Positions 43,896 to 52,989 of a DNA stretch of 64,000 nucleotides are shown in pieces. The notes beneath the pieces are model-generated. The model made no database searches and was not told the origin of the DNA. It saw nothing but the letters and a program-made list of their open reading frames with translations. Positions within the stretch are counted from its first letter, which is position 1, and each line of letters starts with the position of its first letter. This DNA comes from Enterococcus_I eurekensis (GTDB taxonomy: Bacteria; Bacillota; Bacilli; Lactobacillales; Enterococcaceae), in assembly GCF_042654605.1 (NCBI RefSeq), contig NZ_JBHSGT010000063.1, positions 1 to 64,000 on the forward strand. The letters run 5' to 3'. The translations under genes and the position numbers were made by a program.

Positions 43896-44894
43896 ATGAC
43901 TAAGAAAAAAATTATTTTAGCCCTAGCAACATCAATGAGTATTTTAGCTTTAGCGGCATGTTCGAATGAGCCTAAAAATACAGAAATCGCAACAATGAAA
44001 GGCGGCACAATTACCGCACTTGATTTTTATGAAAACGCACGTACACAACAAAGCAGTCAACAAATCGTTTTTGATTTAATCTTATCTGATGTTTTTGTTA
44101 AACATTACGGTGATGAAATTACTGATAAAGACGTAGAAAAAGAATTAAAAGAATTATTTGGTGATGATTTAGACGCCGCTTTAAAACAAAGTGGTCTTAC
44201 TCGTAAAGAAGCGGATAAATTAATTCGCGATCGTCTTGCTTACGATAAAGGTTTGCGTGCACACGTTGAATTAACTGACGCTGATTTAAAAGCGGCTTGG
44301 GAAGCTTTCCATCCAGAAGTTGAAGCACAAATCATCTCTGTTTTATCAGAAGAAGATGCAGCGGATATGATTAAAAAAGCCAATGAAAAAGACGCAGACT
44401 TTGGTAAATTAGCTAAAGAAAATTCTTTACACTCATCGAAAGACGATAACGGTAAAGTAACATTCAGTTCTTCAACGGATACAAGTGTCGTACCTGCTGA
44501 AGTTAAAGCAGCTGCTTTTGAATTAAAAGACGGTGAAATCTCAGAAGCGATTCCTGTTGCTTCGCAATACGGTACAACTTATTACGTTGTTAAAATGGTG
44601 AAAACACAAGAAAAAGGCAACGATATGAGCAAGTTTGAAAAAGAAGTTAAGGAAGCGGCAACTACTGCTAAATTAGCGGACCAAGCATTTATCAACAAAG
44701 CCATTGGTGAAGAATTAATTAAAGCCAACGTAAAAGTCAAAGACGAAGCGTTCGCAACTCTTCTAACACCATTTATTGACGCTGCGAACCCACCAAAAGC
44801 AAGCAGTGATTCATCTGAAGAAGCGTCAAAAGACTCTGAAAAAGATTCTTCTGAAGAAAAAACAGATGAAACAACTGATTCAACTTCAAAATAA
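43896..44894 (+). CDS. prsA: Foldase lipoprotein PrsA (peptidyl-prolyl isomerase)
   Basis: Extracytoplasmic folding helper for secreted proteins. Lipoprotein signal ends LALAAC; a parvulin domain lies at about residues 135-230; the tail is Ser/Glu/Asp-rich and low-complexity (SSDSSEEASKDSEKDSSEE). ATG at 43896 is chosen because a GTG four codons earlier would sit on the ribosome site. A TATAGT lies upstream near 43837. Confidence 0.93.
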   Translation: MTKKKIILALATSMSILALAACSNEPKNTEIATMKGGTITALDFYENARTQQSSQQIVFDLILSDVFVKHYGDEITDKDVEKELKELFGDDLDAALKQSGLTRKEADKLIRDRLAYDKGLRAHVELTDADLKAAWEAFHPEVEAQIISVLSEEDAADMIKKANEKDADFGKLAKENSLHSSKDDNGKVTFSSSTDTSVVPAEVKAAAFELKDGEISEAIPVASQYGTTYYVVKMVKTQEKGNDMSKFEKEVKEAATTAKLADQAFINKAIGEELIKANVKVKDEAFATLLTPFIDAANPPKASSDSSEEASKDSEKDSSEEKTDETTDSTSK

Positions 44895-44903
44895 GTTTAA
44901 AAT

Positions 44904-44939
44904 AAACCGATTGGAAATACTCGTTTCCAATCGGTTTTT
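44904..44939 (+). terminator. Terminator of prsA
   Basis: AAACCGATTGGAAA..TTTCCAATCGGTTT hairpin followed by T-rich sequence. The next 180 bases to the lacE stop hold no gene I can support. Confidence 0.9.
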
Positions 44940-45120
44940 CTAAGATCGATGTCAATTGATATGGGTAACTATTATTTTGTTAATACGAGATATATGAATC
45001 TTCTTTTCAAAATGTGGTGTCGTAACCATCATTTTCACTGTAAAACTCGTCCACATCAAAAATCACACAACCCTAGTTAATCCGAAAAATTAAACTAACT
45101 CCTAAGTAATGCTAGGTAAT

Positions 45121-46785
45121 TTAAACTGATTTTAAAATAAACTCAACTGCTTCTTTTGGATTTCTTGTTAATTTGATGTATTCTGCACCAGTTGTAGCGA
45201 CTACTTTTACGCCTAATTTATCTGCATCTTCTTGAATATCAGATAAATATGAGTTAACTTGGGGTGCTAAAACAACTAAATCGAAGTTTTTCATAATATC
45301 ATAGTGAGAACCATAGGCTCCCGCTTGTGCTGTAATATTAATACCCGTATGTTGAGCTCCTTCTACTAGAGCATTTGCTAGCATCGCGCTTGTTCCAGCT
45401 CCGGCACATAATACAAGAACTCGTTTGCCTTCACCAATTTTATCAATGTTTTCTTCTCTTACAACAGCGTCTTCAATATTTAATTCTTCGATAACTACCT
45501 CTAATTCAGCATTTAAAGCTTCTTCTTCAAGTAATTGTGCATCATAAGCTTTGATAAATGGTAAGTAAATAATTGCATCTACCACAACTAATAACACTGT
45601 TAGAAGAACAACGAGTAGGCTAATACCTGTTCCTAAGATTAAGCCGATTGGTGCTGGTGTTGCCCATGGTAAGACATAGATAAAACTGTTCATTTTTAAA
45701 ATATCAACGAAGAATTTAAAAATCCAAACATTTGCAATTGGTGCCGCTAAAAATGGAATGAAGAAATATGGATTTAAAATAATTGGAGTGGCAAATAACA
45801 ATGGTTCGTTTACAGCAAACATAACGGGTATAAAGGATGTTTTTCCGACTGCTTTTAATTGTTTTGATTTTGCAAATAACATGAATAGGAATGGTACAAC
45901 TAAGGTAGCACCAGTTCCACCCATTGTCCCAACAAAGTTACCTAAACCAACTGTTAATACATTAGAAGCTTGTTCCCCTGCTTGATACAATTGTAAATTA
46001 GCTTCTACATTAGTATAAATAATAGCTGCAATCGCTGGTTCTACAATTGACGGACCATGTACACCAACAAACCAGAATAATGCCATCGCCCCCCAGATGA
46101 TTGCAATTCCTAAATAACCATCTGCTGCTGAAAATAATGGTTGTAGTGCTGTGATGACTGTATGAGCAAATGACCCACCAAAAATATTTCTAAAGATTAA
46201 ATCTAATAATACGCCTACAAATACTGCTAATGAAAATGGGATAATATCTCTAAACATTTGTGATATTGTTCCTGGTACTTCCTTAGGCATTTTAATTGTT
46301 AAATCACGCTGAACACAGAATTTATAAACATTAGCAGTAATAAAAGCAGCTATGAACGAGGCAATTAAACCTTTAGTTCCCATAAATTCAGTTGAAATAC
46401 CACCATCAATTTGTTCCACACTTAACATCATAAAGCTTGCAATTGATGCTAACATAACTGATACTTCATTAATTGTCTTGCCTTCTGGCATTCTTCTATT
46501 TAGTGAACTTGTTAAACTTCTAGCTGTTGTAGCTGATATCAGCAACCCAACAATCCCCATAGAATAACCATAAACCTTCCATAACCATGTAGAAAATGCG
46601 GGGGATAAAGTGAAACCTAAAACTTCAGGTACAGCGGCAACCATGATAAAAATACTTGAAAATAGAATAGCTGGCATTGCCGTTAGGAAACCATCTCTGA
46701 TGGCTCCTAAGTAGATATTACGAGAAATTTTTTCAAAGAACGGTTTTGCCTTTTCAATTTGTTTGATAATTACGTTCATCTTCAA
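45121..46785 (-). CDS. lacE: PTS lactose-family EIICB component
   Basis: 554 aa. The N-terminal EIIC membrane domain (about residues 1-430) is followed by the EIIB domain with the phosphorylated Cys in VLCAGAGTSAM (about residue 462). Imports and phosphorylates lactose (or a related beta-galactoside/glucoside). Last gene of the lac operon, 11 bases after lacF. Confidence 0.92.
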   Translation of the reverse strand: MKMNVIIKQIEKAKPFFEKISRNIYLGAIRDGFLTAMPAILFSSIFIMVAAVPEVLGFTLSPAFSTWLWKVYGYSMGIVGLLISATTARSLTSSLNRRMPEGKTINEVSVMLASIASFMMLSVEQIDGGISTEFMGTKGLIASFIAAFITANVYKFCVQRDLTIKMPKEVPGTISQMFRDIIPFSLAVFVGVLLDLIFRNIFGGSFAHTVITALQPLFSAADGYLGIAIIWGAMALFWFVGVHGPSIVEPAIAAIIYTNVEANLQLYQAGEQASNVLTVGLGNFVGTMGGTGATLVVPFLFMLFAKSKQLKAVGKTSFIPVMFAVNEPLLFATPIILNPYFFIPFLAAPIANVWIFKFFVDILKMNSFIYVLPWATPAPIGLILGTGISLLVVLLTVLLVVVDAIIYLPFIKAYDAQLLEEEALNAELEVVIEELNIEDAVVREENIDKIGEGKRVLVLCAGAGTSAMLANALVEGAQHTGINITAQAGAYGSHYDIMKNFDLVVLAPQVNSYLSDIQEDADKLGVKVVATTGAEYIKLTRNPKEAVEFILKSV

Positions 46786-46796
46786 ACAACTCCTTT

Positions 46797-47117
46797 TTAT
46801 TTGTTATATTTACTTTTGTATAATTCGATAAAATCTTGTACAAGATCTCTTAATAATATTGTTGTCATTAAATGATCTTGTCCGTGAATAAAGATGAAAC
46901 CAATCTCTAAATTAGCTCCAGAAGCTTCCTCAGCTAAAATTTTTGTCTGTGCGTTATGAGCTAATTTTAAATTTTCGTCAGCAGATTTTAATGCTGTTTC
47001 AACATTCTTAAAATTCCCTTGGCGCATTTCACTTAATAAACTCATCAATGTACTACGAGCATCCCCAGAGTAGGCAACAATTTCAAAACCGAGCATTTGT
47101 AAATCTTCTTTGTTCAT
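46797..47117 (-). CDS. lacF: PTS lactose-family EIIA component
   Basis: 106 aa, helical. Phosphoryl-carrying His lies in the FIHGQDHLMTT segment (about residues 77-86). Passes phosphate from HPr to LacE. Confidence 0.93.
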   Translation of the reverse strand: MNKEDLQMLGFEIVAYSGDARSTLMSLLSEMRQGNFKNVETALKSADENLKLAHNAQTKILAEEASGANLEIGFIFIHGQDHLMTTILLRDLVQDFIELYKSKYNK

Positions 47118-47150
47118 TTTATTTCCTCCTAAATCAATCGATTTATTTTT

Positions 47151-48551
47151 TTAAATAATTGTTTTTGTTTCACTAACTTGCTTGTACCAGTAAGCTGATT
47201 CTTTTGGATAACGTTTTTGGGTTTTAAAATCGACATAGAATAAACCATATCGTTTGGTATAACCATTAACCCAAGAGAAAACGTCCATTAATGACCAGAT
47301 AAAGTATCCTTTTACATTGACACCATCACTGATTGCATCCGATAAAGCATTAAAATGTTGACGTAAATAATCAATACGAGGCTCGTCCATAATAATGCCG
47401 TCTTCAAATTCATCTTTATAACCTAAACCATTTTCAGTAATATAAACTTTATTGTAGTTTGGATATTCTTCTTTAATGCGAACTAATAAATCGTATAAAC
47501 CTTTTGGATAAATAATCCAATCCCAGTCAGTTTTTGGTAAATCATCTCTAACGATTCTTTCACCAATTCCTTTAATCCGGTAAACTTGGGTTCCTTTTTC
47601 ACCTGTCGTATTGTAGTTTAAAGTACTTTCTCCTTTATACTCTTTAACCCAGTGAGAACCATAATTGTTAATACCTAAGAAATCATTTCGGTTGGCAGCT
47701 TTTTTCATTTCAAAGAAATCGTTTTCATCTATTTGAACTTCCTGATTATTTGCTGCTAAAATTTTTAACACACAATTCCAAGTATGTTCGCTATAATATC
47801 CTAAATAAGTTGCATCTAGTAAAAACTTGATAGATAAAGCATCATCTAATTCAGCTGCATGAATATCTTCTTGTTTTTCTGTTGCTGGATATTTCATTTC
47901 TAATGAATGTACTACTCCGATTTCACCTTTATACTGACCATCTTTAAAAATATTAACTGCTCTTGCGTGAGCATACATCATATTGTGTAAACAAGTGACA
48001 GTCTTTTTTATATCAAACTGAACTTCTGGGGGAAATGAGCCAAGTAAATATTGGTTAGACGCAACTGGATATATTTCGTTAAACGTGCTCCAATAACGTA
48101 CTTCACTAAATTCTTTAAAACAGTATTCTGCATAATCCACAAAATGATCTACGTTTTCTCGATTTAAAAAGTCACCATTATCAAATAATATTTTTGGTGT
48201 ATCAAAATGGTGAAGAGTGACAAAAGGGATGATATTATTCTTCTCACATTCTGCAAAAAAGTTATGATAAAAATCCACTCCCTTTTGATTTATTTTTCCA
48301 TATCCATCTGGAAAAATACGGCTCCAGGCAATTGACATGCGAATGCTATCTATTTTAAATTTTTTACATAATTCTATATCTACAGGGTATTGGTTATAAA
48401 AATCACTTGCAGGATCTGCTGTATAACGACCTTTTTCAACTAAAAAAGTATCCCAAGCAACTGGACCTTTGCCATCTAATGTTGTAGAACCTTCACATTG
48501 GTAAGCAGCCGTAGCCCCACCCATAATAAAATCTTTTGGTAATTTTTTCAT
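47151..48551 (-). CDS. lacG: 6-phospho-beta-galactosidase (GH1)
   Basis: 466 aa. Acid/base Glu in STFNEIYP (about residue 160) and nucleophile in YITENGLGY (about residue 375) mark a GH1 6-phospho-glycosidase. Start ATG at 48551 after AGAAAGGAA; the frame is open further but overlaps the antiterminator gene. It could hydrolyse phospho-beta-glucosides too, but the LacA/B/D neighbours support phospho-lactose. Confidence 0.92.
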   Translation of the reverse strand: MKKLPKDFIMGGATAAYQCEGSTTLDGKGPVAWDTFLVEKGRYTADPASDFYNQYPVDIELCKKFKIDSIRMSIAWSRIFPDGYGKINQKGVDFYHNFFAECEKNNIIPFVTLHHFDTPKILFDNGDFLNRENVDHFVDYAEYCFKEFSEVRYWSTFNEIYPVASNQYLLGSFPPEVQFDIKKTVTCLHNMMYAHARAVNIFKDGQYKGEIGVVHSLEMKYPATEKQEDIHAAELDDALSIKFLLDATYLGYYSEHTWNCVLKILAANNQEVQIDENDFFEMKKAANRNDFLGINNYGSHWVKEYKGESTLNYNTTGEKGTQVYRIKGIGERIVRDDLPKTDWDWIIYPKGLYDLLVRIKEEYPNYNKVYITENGLGYKDEFEDGIIMDEPRIDYLRQHFNALSDAISDGVNVKGYFIWSLMDVFSWVNGYTKRYGLFYVDFKTQKRYPKESAYWYKQVSETKTII

Positions 48552-48567
48552 TGTTAAATTCCTTTCT

Positions 48568-49401
48568 CTATAAAATTCGTTGTAAATGAATGGTAAAATA
48601 AACTTTCTCACTTGGCTTTAAATCTAAACCAGTTTTTTCACTAATTTCTTGATAAATTTCTTCAGCTGTTTCGTAAGCCTTTGGATACTCTTTTTTTAAA
48701 CTTTCTTCCATCTTTTCAGCAAAAGAATCATCTGTTTGTTGTCCATCTCTGTCCAGCATGTATCGTAAGTGAATCATTAATCGATCATAGAAATTTTGAT
48801 TATCAGTCGATCGAAGAATATTTTTACCCTTTAAAATCATTTCAATTTGTTGCATAATATTTTGTTCATTTACTTTTTTTTCTGACATTTCAGAATGACT
48901 ATCTGATTTAGTTTGAGCATTAATAAAATGAATACTTAAATTTTTCAATTCTGATTTTGGAAAAACAATTCCTAATTTTAATTCAATTATCTCTAATGCA
49001 TCTTTAGCAATCTCATACTCTACTGGGTATTGCTCATTAATATCTGGTAAAAAACTCTCTATGTATTCGCCTTTTCGTAACTTTTTTGAATTCCAATAAA
49101 GATGGTCAGTTAAGGTTACATAAATATATTCTTGAACAGAATAGTCGTATTTATTTATAGCATTTTCAATAATTTCATAAGCAGTTGTTATGTAATCTAA
49201 CGGAATATCTTTTAGTAAAATAGAGATATTTTCTTTAGATTCTTCATTTTTTAAAACAAATAAATTGCTAATAGCTGCTTCAGAAATCAAATCGCCTTTT
49301 TTCTTTTGGAATACAAGTCCCTTGCCCATTGCTATCTCTTGTTTATCGCCTTTTTTAACAATAGCAATATTGTTATTAAGTACTTGCACAATTCGATACA
49401 A
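48568..49401 (-). CDS. lacT: BglG/LicT-family transcription antiterminator
   Basis: 277 aa with an N-terminal RNA-binding CAT domain (YRIVQVLNNNIAIVKKGDKQEIAMGKGL) and two PRD domains controlled by PTS phosphorylation. Start is TTG at 49401 after GGAGGG. Its target is the RAT site and terminator upstream of lacR (52241-52304). It sits between lacD and lacG, inside the operon it controls. Confidence 0.92.
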   Translation of the reverse strand: MYRIVQVLNNNIAIVKKGDKQEIAMGKGLVFQKKKGDLISEAAISNLFVLKNEESKENISILLKDIPLDYITTAYEIIENAINKYDYSVQEYIYVTLTDHLYWNSKKLRKGEYIESFLPDINEQYPVEYEIAKDALEIIELKLGIVFPKSELKNLSIHFINAQTKSDSHSEMSEKKVNEQNIMQQIEMILKGKNILRSTDNQNFYDRLMIHLRYMLDRDGQQTDDSFAEKMEESLKKEYPKAYETAEEIYQEISEKTGLDLKPSEKVYFTIHLQRIL

Positions 49402-49437
49402 ATGAATCCCTCCTCTAAAAATCAAACAACTAGATTA

Positions 49438-50415
49438 TTACTTTTCAATAACAATTGGTGTCGCAGTTCTTTTTAATACTTCATTTAGCTCTTCAATATT
49501 TTTTCTACCTTGAGTTCTCATCCATTCGCGAGCAGCAGTCTCACCCTCTAATACGAAAACTTCGACTCCGTTGGCCCAAGTTGCTCTTCCACAAAGTACG
49601 CCATTAAAAGTTGAACCTGAATCTTTGGCAAAAACTAATGTTTCTTGAAATAATTCTGCAGAAACGCCTGCACTTAAGAAAATAAATGGTAAGCTAGTTG
49701 ATTCAGCTTGCTCTTTAAATAATTGTTTTGCTTCTTCTTGCGAGTAAACAACTTCATCCTTGGCGTATCCTTCAACATAATTCATATTAACAGGAACTTC
49801 GACTTTCAAAACATCTACGTTATAACGTTCTTTTGAAAATTCTTTCATCATTTCATTTACTTTATAAGGTTTTTTAGCTGCATATTCTTTACCATTAGAA
49901 TCTTCAATATCAGCATCATAAGAAATGACTTCTAAAAAAAATGGAATATCTTCTGCCACACACTCTGAACCAATTCTTTCCATATATACTTTTTTTTGAT
50001 TATTAATGTCATCAGATTCATCTACGTCATAATATAGTAAGAACTTACAAGCATCTGCACCGGCTTCTTTCAGTCTTTTAACTGACCAATCAGGTAAACA
50101 ATCCGGTAATCTCCCTGGCATCGTTGCATCATAACCTGTTTTTTCGTAGGCGATCAACAATCCCGCATTCTCCGAGCGAACTTCTGCTGCTACACTTCCA
50201 TACTCTGGATCTAATAGAATCGATGACGCATATTGTGTTAACTCAGAAGATACAATTTTTTTAAATTCGACAATATCATTCTCTAAATTATCGCTTGTTT
50301 TGAATTTTGTAATCATTTTCTTTAATGCACCTCTTTGGTCAATCGCCAATGCACCAATAATTGAATCTTCATTTACTAATTGTTTTATATAATTTATTTT
50401 ACCCGTCAATGCCAC
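49438..50415 (-). CDS. lacD: Tagatose 1,6-diphosphate aldolase
   Basis: 325 aa of the LacD family; the active-site lysine is expected in VDVLKVEVPVN (about residue 205). Cleaves tagatose-1,6-bisphosphate to glyceraldehyde-3-P and DHAP. The kinase that would make its substrate (lacC) is not in the operon. Confidence 0.95.
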   Translation of the reverse strand: MALTGKINYIKQLVNEDSIIGALAIDQRGALKKMITKFKTSDNLENDIVEFKKIVSSELTQYASSILLDPEYGSVAAEVRSENAGLLIAYEKTGYDATMPGRLPDCLPDWSVKRLKEAGADACKFLLYYDVDESDDINNQKKVYMERIGSECVAEDIPFFLEVISYDADIEDSNGKEYAAKKPYKVNEMMKEFSKERYNVDVLKVEVPVNMNYVEGYAKDEVVYSQEEAKQLFKEQAESTSLPFIFLSAGVSAELFQETLVFAKDSGSTFNGVLCGRATWANGVEVFVLEGETAAREWMRTQGRKNIEELNEVLKRTATPIVIEK

Positions 50416-50443
50416 TTTCTCTCCCTTCTAGAATGGAACTTGT

Positions 50444-50959
50444 TTAATCGTTATAATAACCTTGACTCCACTTTTCAATGAATTCATCAAAGAAATTCTC
50501 TGAAAATTGATTTGTATCAGCCTTTTCTACTGCATCAATTTTACTAATTAATTTTTTATTTACTTTTGTTTCTTTATATTCAGTTTTAATAAAAGCTTCA
50601 ATAATATCACAAATTAAGAATTCTCCTGTAATTTTGGCTCCAAAGCCAATTACATTAGCATTTAATTCTTCCTTTGCATAAACTGCAGTGGTCATATCAC
50701 GAACTAAAGCACTTCGAATACCTGGTACTTTATTCACTGCATTGTTAATACCAACTCCTGTTCCACAAAGACAAACACCTAAATCAGCTTCGCCGTTTAT
50801 AACAGCTTCTCCGACTTTTTTTCCAAATATTGGATAGTGAGTTCTTGTAAAATCATATGTACCAACATCTAAAACTTCATATCCTTTTGATTTCAAAAAA
50901 TCAGAAACTGCAATTTTTGTATCCGTAACAATATGGTCACAACCTAATGCTATTTTCAT
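50444..50959 (-). CDS. lacB: Galactose-6-phosphate isomerase, LacB subunit
   Basis: 171 aa of the RpiB/LacAB family with MKIALGCDHIVTD at the start and the CLCGTGVGINNAVNK loop. Forms a mixed enzyme with LacA to make tagatose-6-P. 23 bases after lacA. Confidence 0.96.
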   Translation of the reverse strand: MKIALGCDHIVTDTKIAVSDFLKSKGYEVLDVGTYDFTRTHYPIFGKKVGEAVINGEADLGVCLCGTGVGINNAVNKVPGIRSALVRDMTTAVYAKEELNANVIGFGAKITGEFLICDIIEAFIKTEYKETKVNKKLISKIDAVEKADTNQFSENFFDEFIEKWSQGYYND

Positions 50960-50982
50960 TTATTATTATCCTTTCCATTTAC

Positions 50983-51411
50983 CTAAGCCATTTTATTTAA
51001 CATATCAACACGAATTTGGTGTCTACCGCCTTCATAGCTAGCATTTAAAAATTCCTTTACAATATTAAAAGCTAATTCGCTTCCAGTAATTTTTGCACCT
51101 AATGTAATCATGCGAGCATTGTTATGCTCACAAGTCATGTACGCTGATCGTTCGTCAGAAACTTCTGCTGCAACCATACCTTTTATCTTAGTAGCAGTCA
51201 TAAAACTTCCTGCACCATATCCATCAACAGCAATTCCTAAACTATCATTTGTTGCTAATACTTCCGTCCCAATAGCCAATGTTGAATCAACAAAATCTAC
51301 TGCTGCTACTGGTGTTTTATCAATAACGTCATAACCTTCTATAAATAACTTATTCTTAATTAACTCTTTTAGAACAAACCCTTCTTGATCTGAACCGATT
51401 ATTACTTTCAT
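50983..51411 (-). CDS. lacA: Galactose-6-phosphate isomerase, LacA subunit
   Basis: 142 aa of the RpiB/LacAB family (MKVIIGSDQEGFVLK; AVDGYGAGSFMTATK). LacA lacks the catalytic cysteine loop that LacB keeps, as usual for the pair. Confidence 0.96.
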   Translation of the reverse strand: MKVIIGSDQEGFVLKELIKNKLFIEGYDVIDKTPVAAVDFVDSTLAIGTEVLATNDSLGIAVDGYGAGSFMTATKIKGMVAAEVSDERSAYMTCEHNNARMITLGAKITGSELAFNIVKEFLNASYEGGRHQIRVDMLNKMA

Positions 51412-51425
51412 TTTATTTCCCTCAC

Positions 51426-52205
51426 TTAATTTATTATCTTGGTATATTGCTCATAATCTTTTTTTACTTCTAGGTCTAAACTTGAATCTGTAAAAAGAGC
51501 ATCTACATCACTTAACTTATAAAAACTGTAAAAATCTATTTCATCAAATTTTTGAGAATCTGCTAACAAATATTTTTCAGTTGCTTTTTCTAGGACCAAT
51601 TGCTGTAAGTTACCCTCTTCAATATTAAAAGTGAAAACTTGGTCATCTTGTAGAGCATTGACACCGATAAAGGCTTTATTAATATTAATTTTATTAAGCA
51701 TCTCAATTGCCATTGCCCCAACAAAAGCACCGGTTTTATTTCGATATTCTCCTCCTATTAGATGAAGCTCAAAGTTATCTTTTTCTTTTAATAAATTAAA
51801 TACTGGCAAACTATTTGTTATGACTCGCAATCTTGAAATGTTAATAAACTCCGTCATAAGTTCAATCGTTGTTCCTGGTCCTAGAAAAATACTCTCATCT
51901 GTTTGTTGAATTATTGAAGCCGCTTTTTTAGCAATATAATTTTTTTCATTTGTACTAATTTGTTTCTTTTCAGTATGAGAAAGTTCTTGCCTTAGTTGCG
52001 ACATTTCAGCTGCTTGATACTCATAATTTAGACTTTGTGCACCACCATGAACTCGATGTAACTGCTCATTATCTGCAAGTTCTTTTAAATCTCTCCGAAT
52101 TGTCATATCAGAAACTGCTAAATTATCTTGAATTAGCTTTACTGATACGATTCCGTGAGTTTCACAAAGATTCAATATTTTTTGATGCCTCTCTGTTTTT
52201 AACAT
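51426..52205 (-). CDS. lacR: DeoR-family lactose phosphotransferase system repressor LacR
   Basis: 259 aa with an N-terminal DeoR helix-turn-helix (VSVKLIQDNLAVSDMTIRRDLKEL) and a sugar-phosphate effector domain. In lactococci the inducer is tagatose-6-P. Here it is the first gene behind the RAT/terminator, so its own expression depends on LacT. The ribosome site AAGGGGG lies rather far from the ATG. Confidence 0.92.
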   Translation of the reverse strand: MLKTERHQKILNLCETHGIVSVKLIQDNLAVSDMTIRRDLKELADNEQLHRVHGGAQSLNYEYQAAEMSQLRQELSHTEKKQISTNEKNYIAKKAASIIQQTDESIFLGPGTTIELMTEFINISRLRVITNSLPVFNLLKEKDNFELHLIGGEYRNKTGAFVGAMAIEMLNKININKAFIGVNALQDDQVFTFNIEEGNLQQLVLEKATEKYLLADSQKFDEIDFYSFYKLSDVDALFTDSSLDLEVKKDYEQYTKIIN

Positions 52206-52240
52206 GACTAAACAATTTCCCCCTTTCTAAAAAACAAAAA

Positions 52241-52304
52241 AAACCACAAACGACCATTAAAAATAGTCATTTGTGGTTTTTGCCTAATTGAATAGTAACA
52301 ATCC
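52241..52304 (-). promoter_or_regulatory. RAT antiterminator site and overlapping terminator of the lac operon
   Basis: On the minus strand the 30-base RAT begins GGATTGTTACT (52294-52304) and ends GGCAAAAACC (52275-52284), the standard LicT/LacT target. It overlaps the 5' arm of a terminator with ACCACAAA/TTTGTGGT arms (52242-52277) followed by a long T tract. LacT binding would prevent the terminator and allow lacR to lacE transcription. Confidence 0.9.
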
Positions 52305-52328
52305 ACTGATATTTAACTTATTGGGTAC

Positions 52329-52357
52329 ATAGTAACATCAATCCCGCCCCCTGTAAA
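52329..52357 (-). promoter_or_regulatory. Promoter of the lac operon
   Basis: Minus strand TTTACA (52352-52357), 17 bases, TACTAT (52329-52334). The RAT begins about 20 bases after the expected start point. I saw no convincing cre site. Confidence 0.7.
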
Positions 52358-52502
52358 CCCTTACTCGAAAAATAATAAACTTTAGCAAACAAAAACGCTC
52401 TAAAAAAAACATACGTCAACAGATTCTGTTGCAACCTTAAATAAACAGTTTTTTATAAATTTTATTCTTATTAATCTAAAATCCTCATATTTAATTGCTT
52501 TC

Positions 52503-52697
52503 AAGTGGCACTCAAAAGCCGAAAAGACCCTTTTTTCGGTCTTTTTTAAATATTCCTCTAAGGATATCTACGCCCGTTATAATGATTGAGTCAATATAAG
52601 GTCTTTTATAAAACTTGTTCTATCATTTAATCGGACAATGATTTTCCTCAATCGAATTACTCAAATATTTCAGAATTCTATGATTTTATGGTCTTAT
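52503..52697 (-). pseudogene. Remnant of an IS6-family transposase (C-terminal part)
   Basis: One minus-strand frame reads RILKYLSNSIEENHCPIK, then two stops, then NKFYK, TGVDILRGIFKKDRKKG and LFGF before another stop. This follows the C-terminal pattern of IS6-family (IS257/IS1216-like) transposases (YLNN-IEQDH-xIK .. TLKGIE-I-ALYKKNRR). Stops show it is dead. The 520 bases from 52380 to 52820 hold nothing else that I can support. Confidence 0.65.
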
Positions 52698-52825
52698 CCT
52701 CTAAAACAATGAAGAAAAAAAGCTATTTAGAAATGTTTTTCGCTGCCTAGATAATAGTTCACTTTAACAAAATATTAGTCATCCAGATTATTTGAAACAG
52801 AGTCCTTTATTACTCCTGAAGTATA

Positions 52826-52859
52826 AAACACTCCCTGACCAAAAAGTCAGAGAGTGTTT
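52826..52859. terminator. Terminator-like hairpin downstream of yhaM
   Basis: AAACACTC-CCTGAC..GTCAG-A-GAGTGTTT hairpin with flanking T/A; about 130 bases after the yhaM stop on the minus strand. Confidence 0.65.
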
Positions 52860-52989
52860 AGGAAGTTTTTAAGTTTTTTGCAAAGCAACAGCAGGATAAT
52901 CAAATCATTGGAATTTCATCAACAAATTAGTAATAGGAACTTGCTTAAACTCATTCTTCAAAGTCATAGAAAATAATAACATCCTGTAT

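Noticed and set aside
52380..52440. cre (CcpA) site upstream of the lac promoter
   Set aside because: The best candidate around AGAGCGTTTTT misses four fixed positions of the cre consensus.
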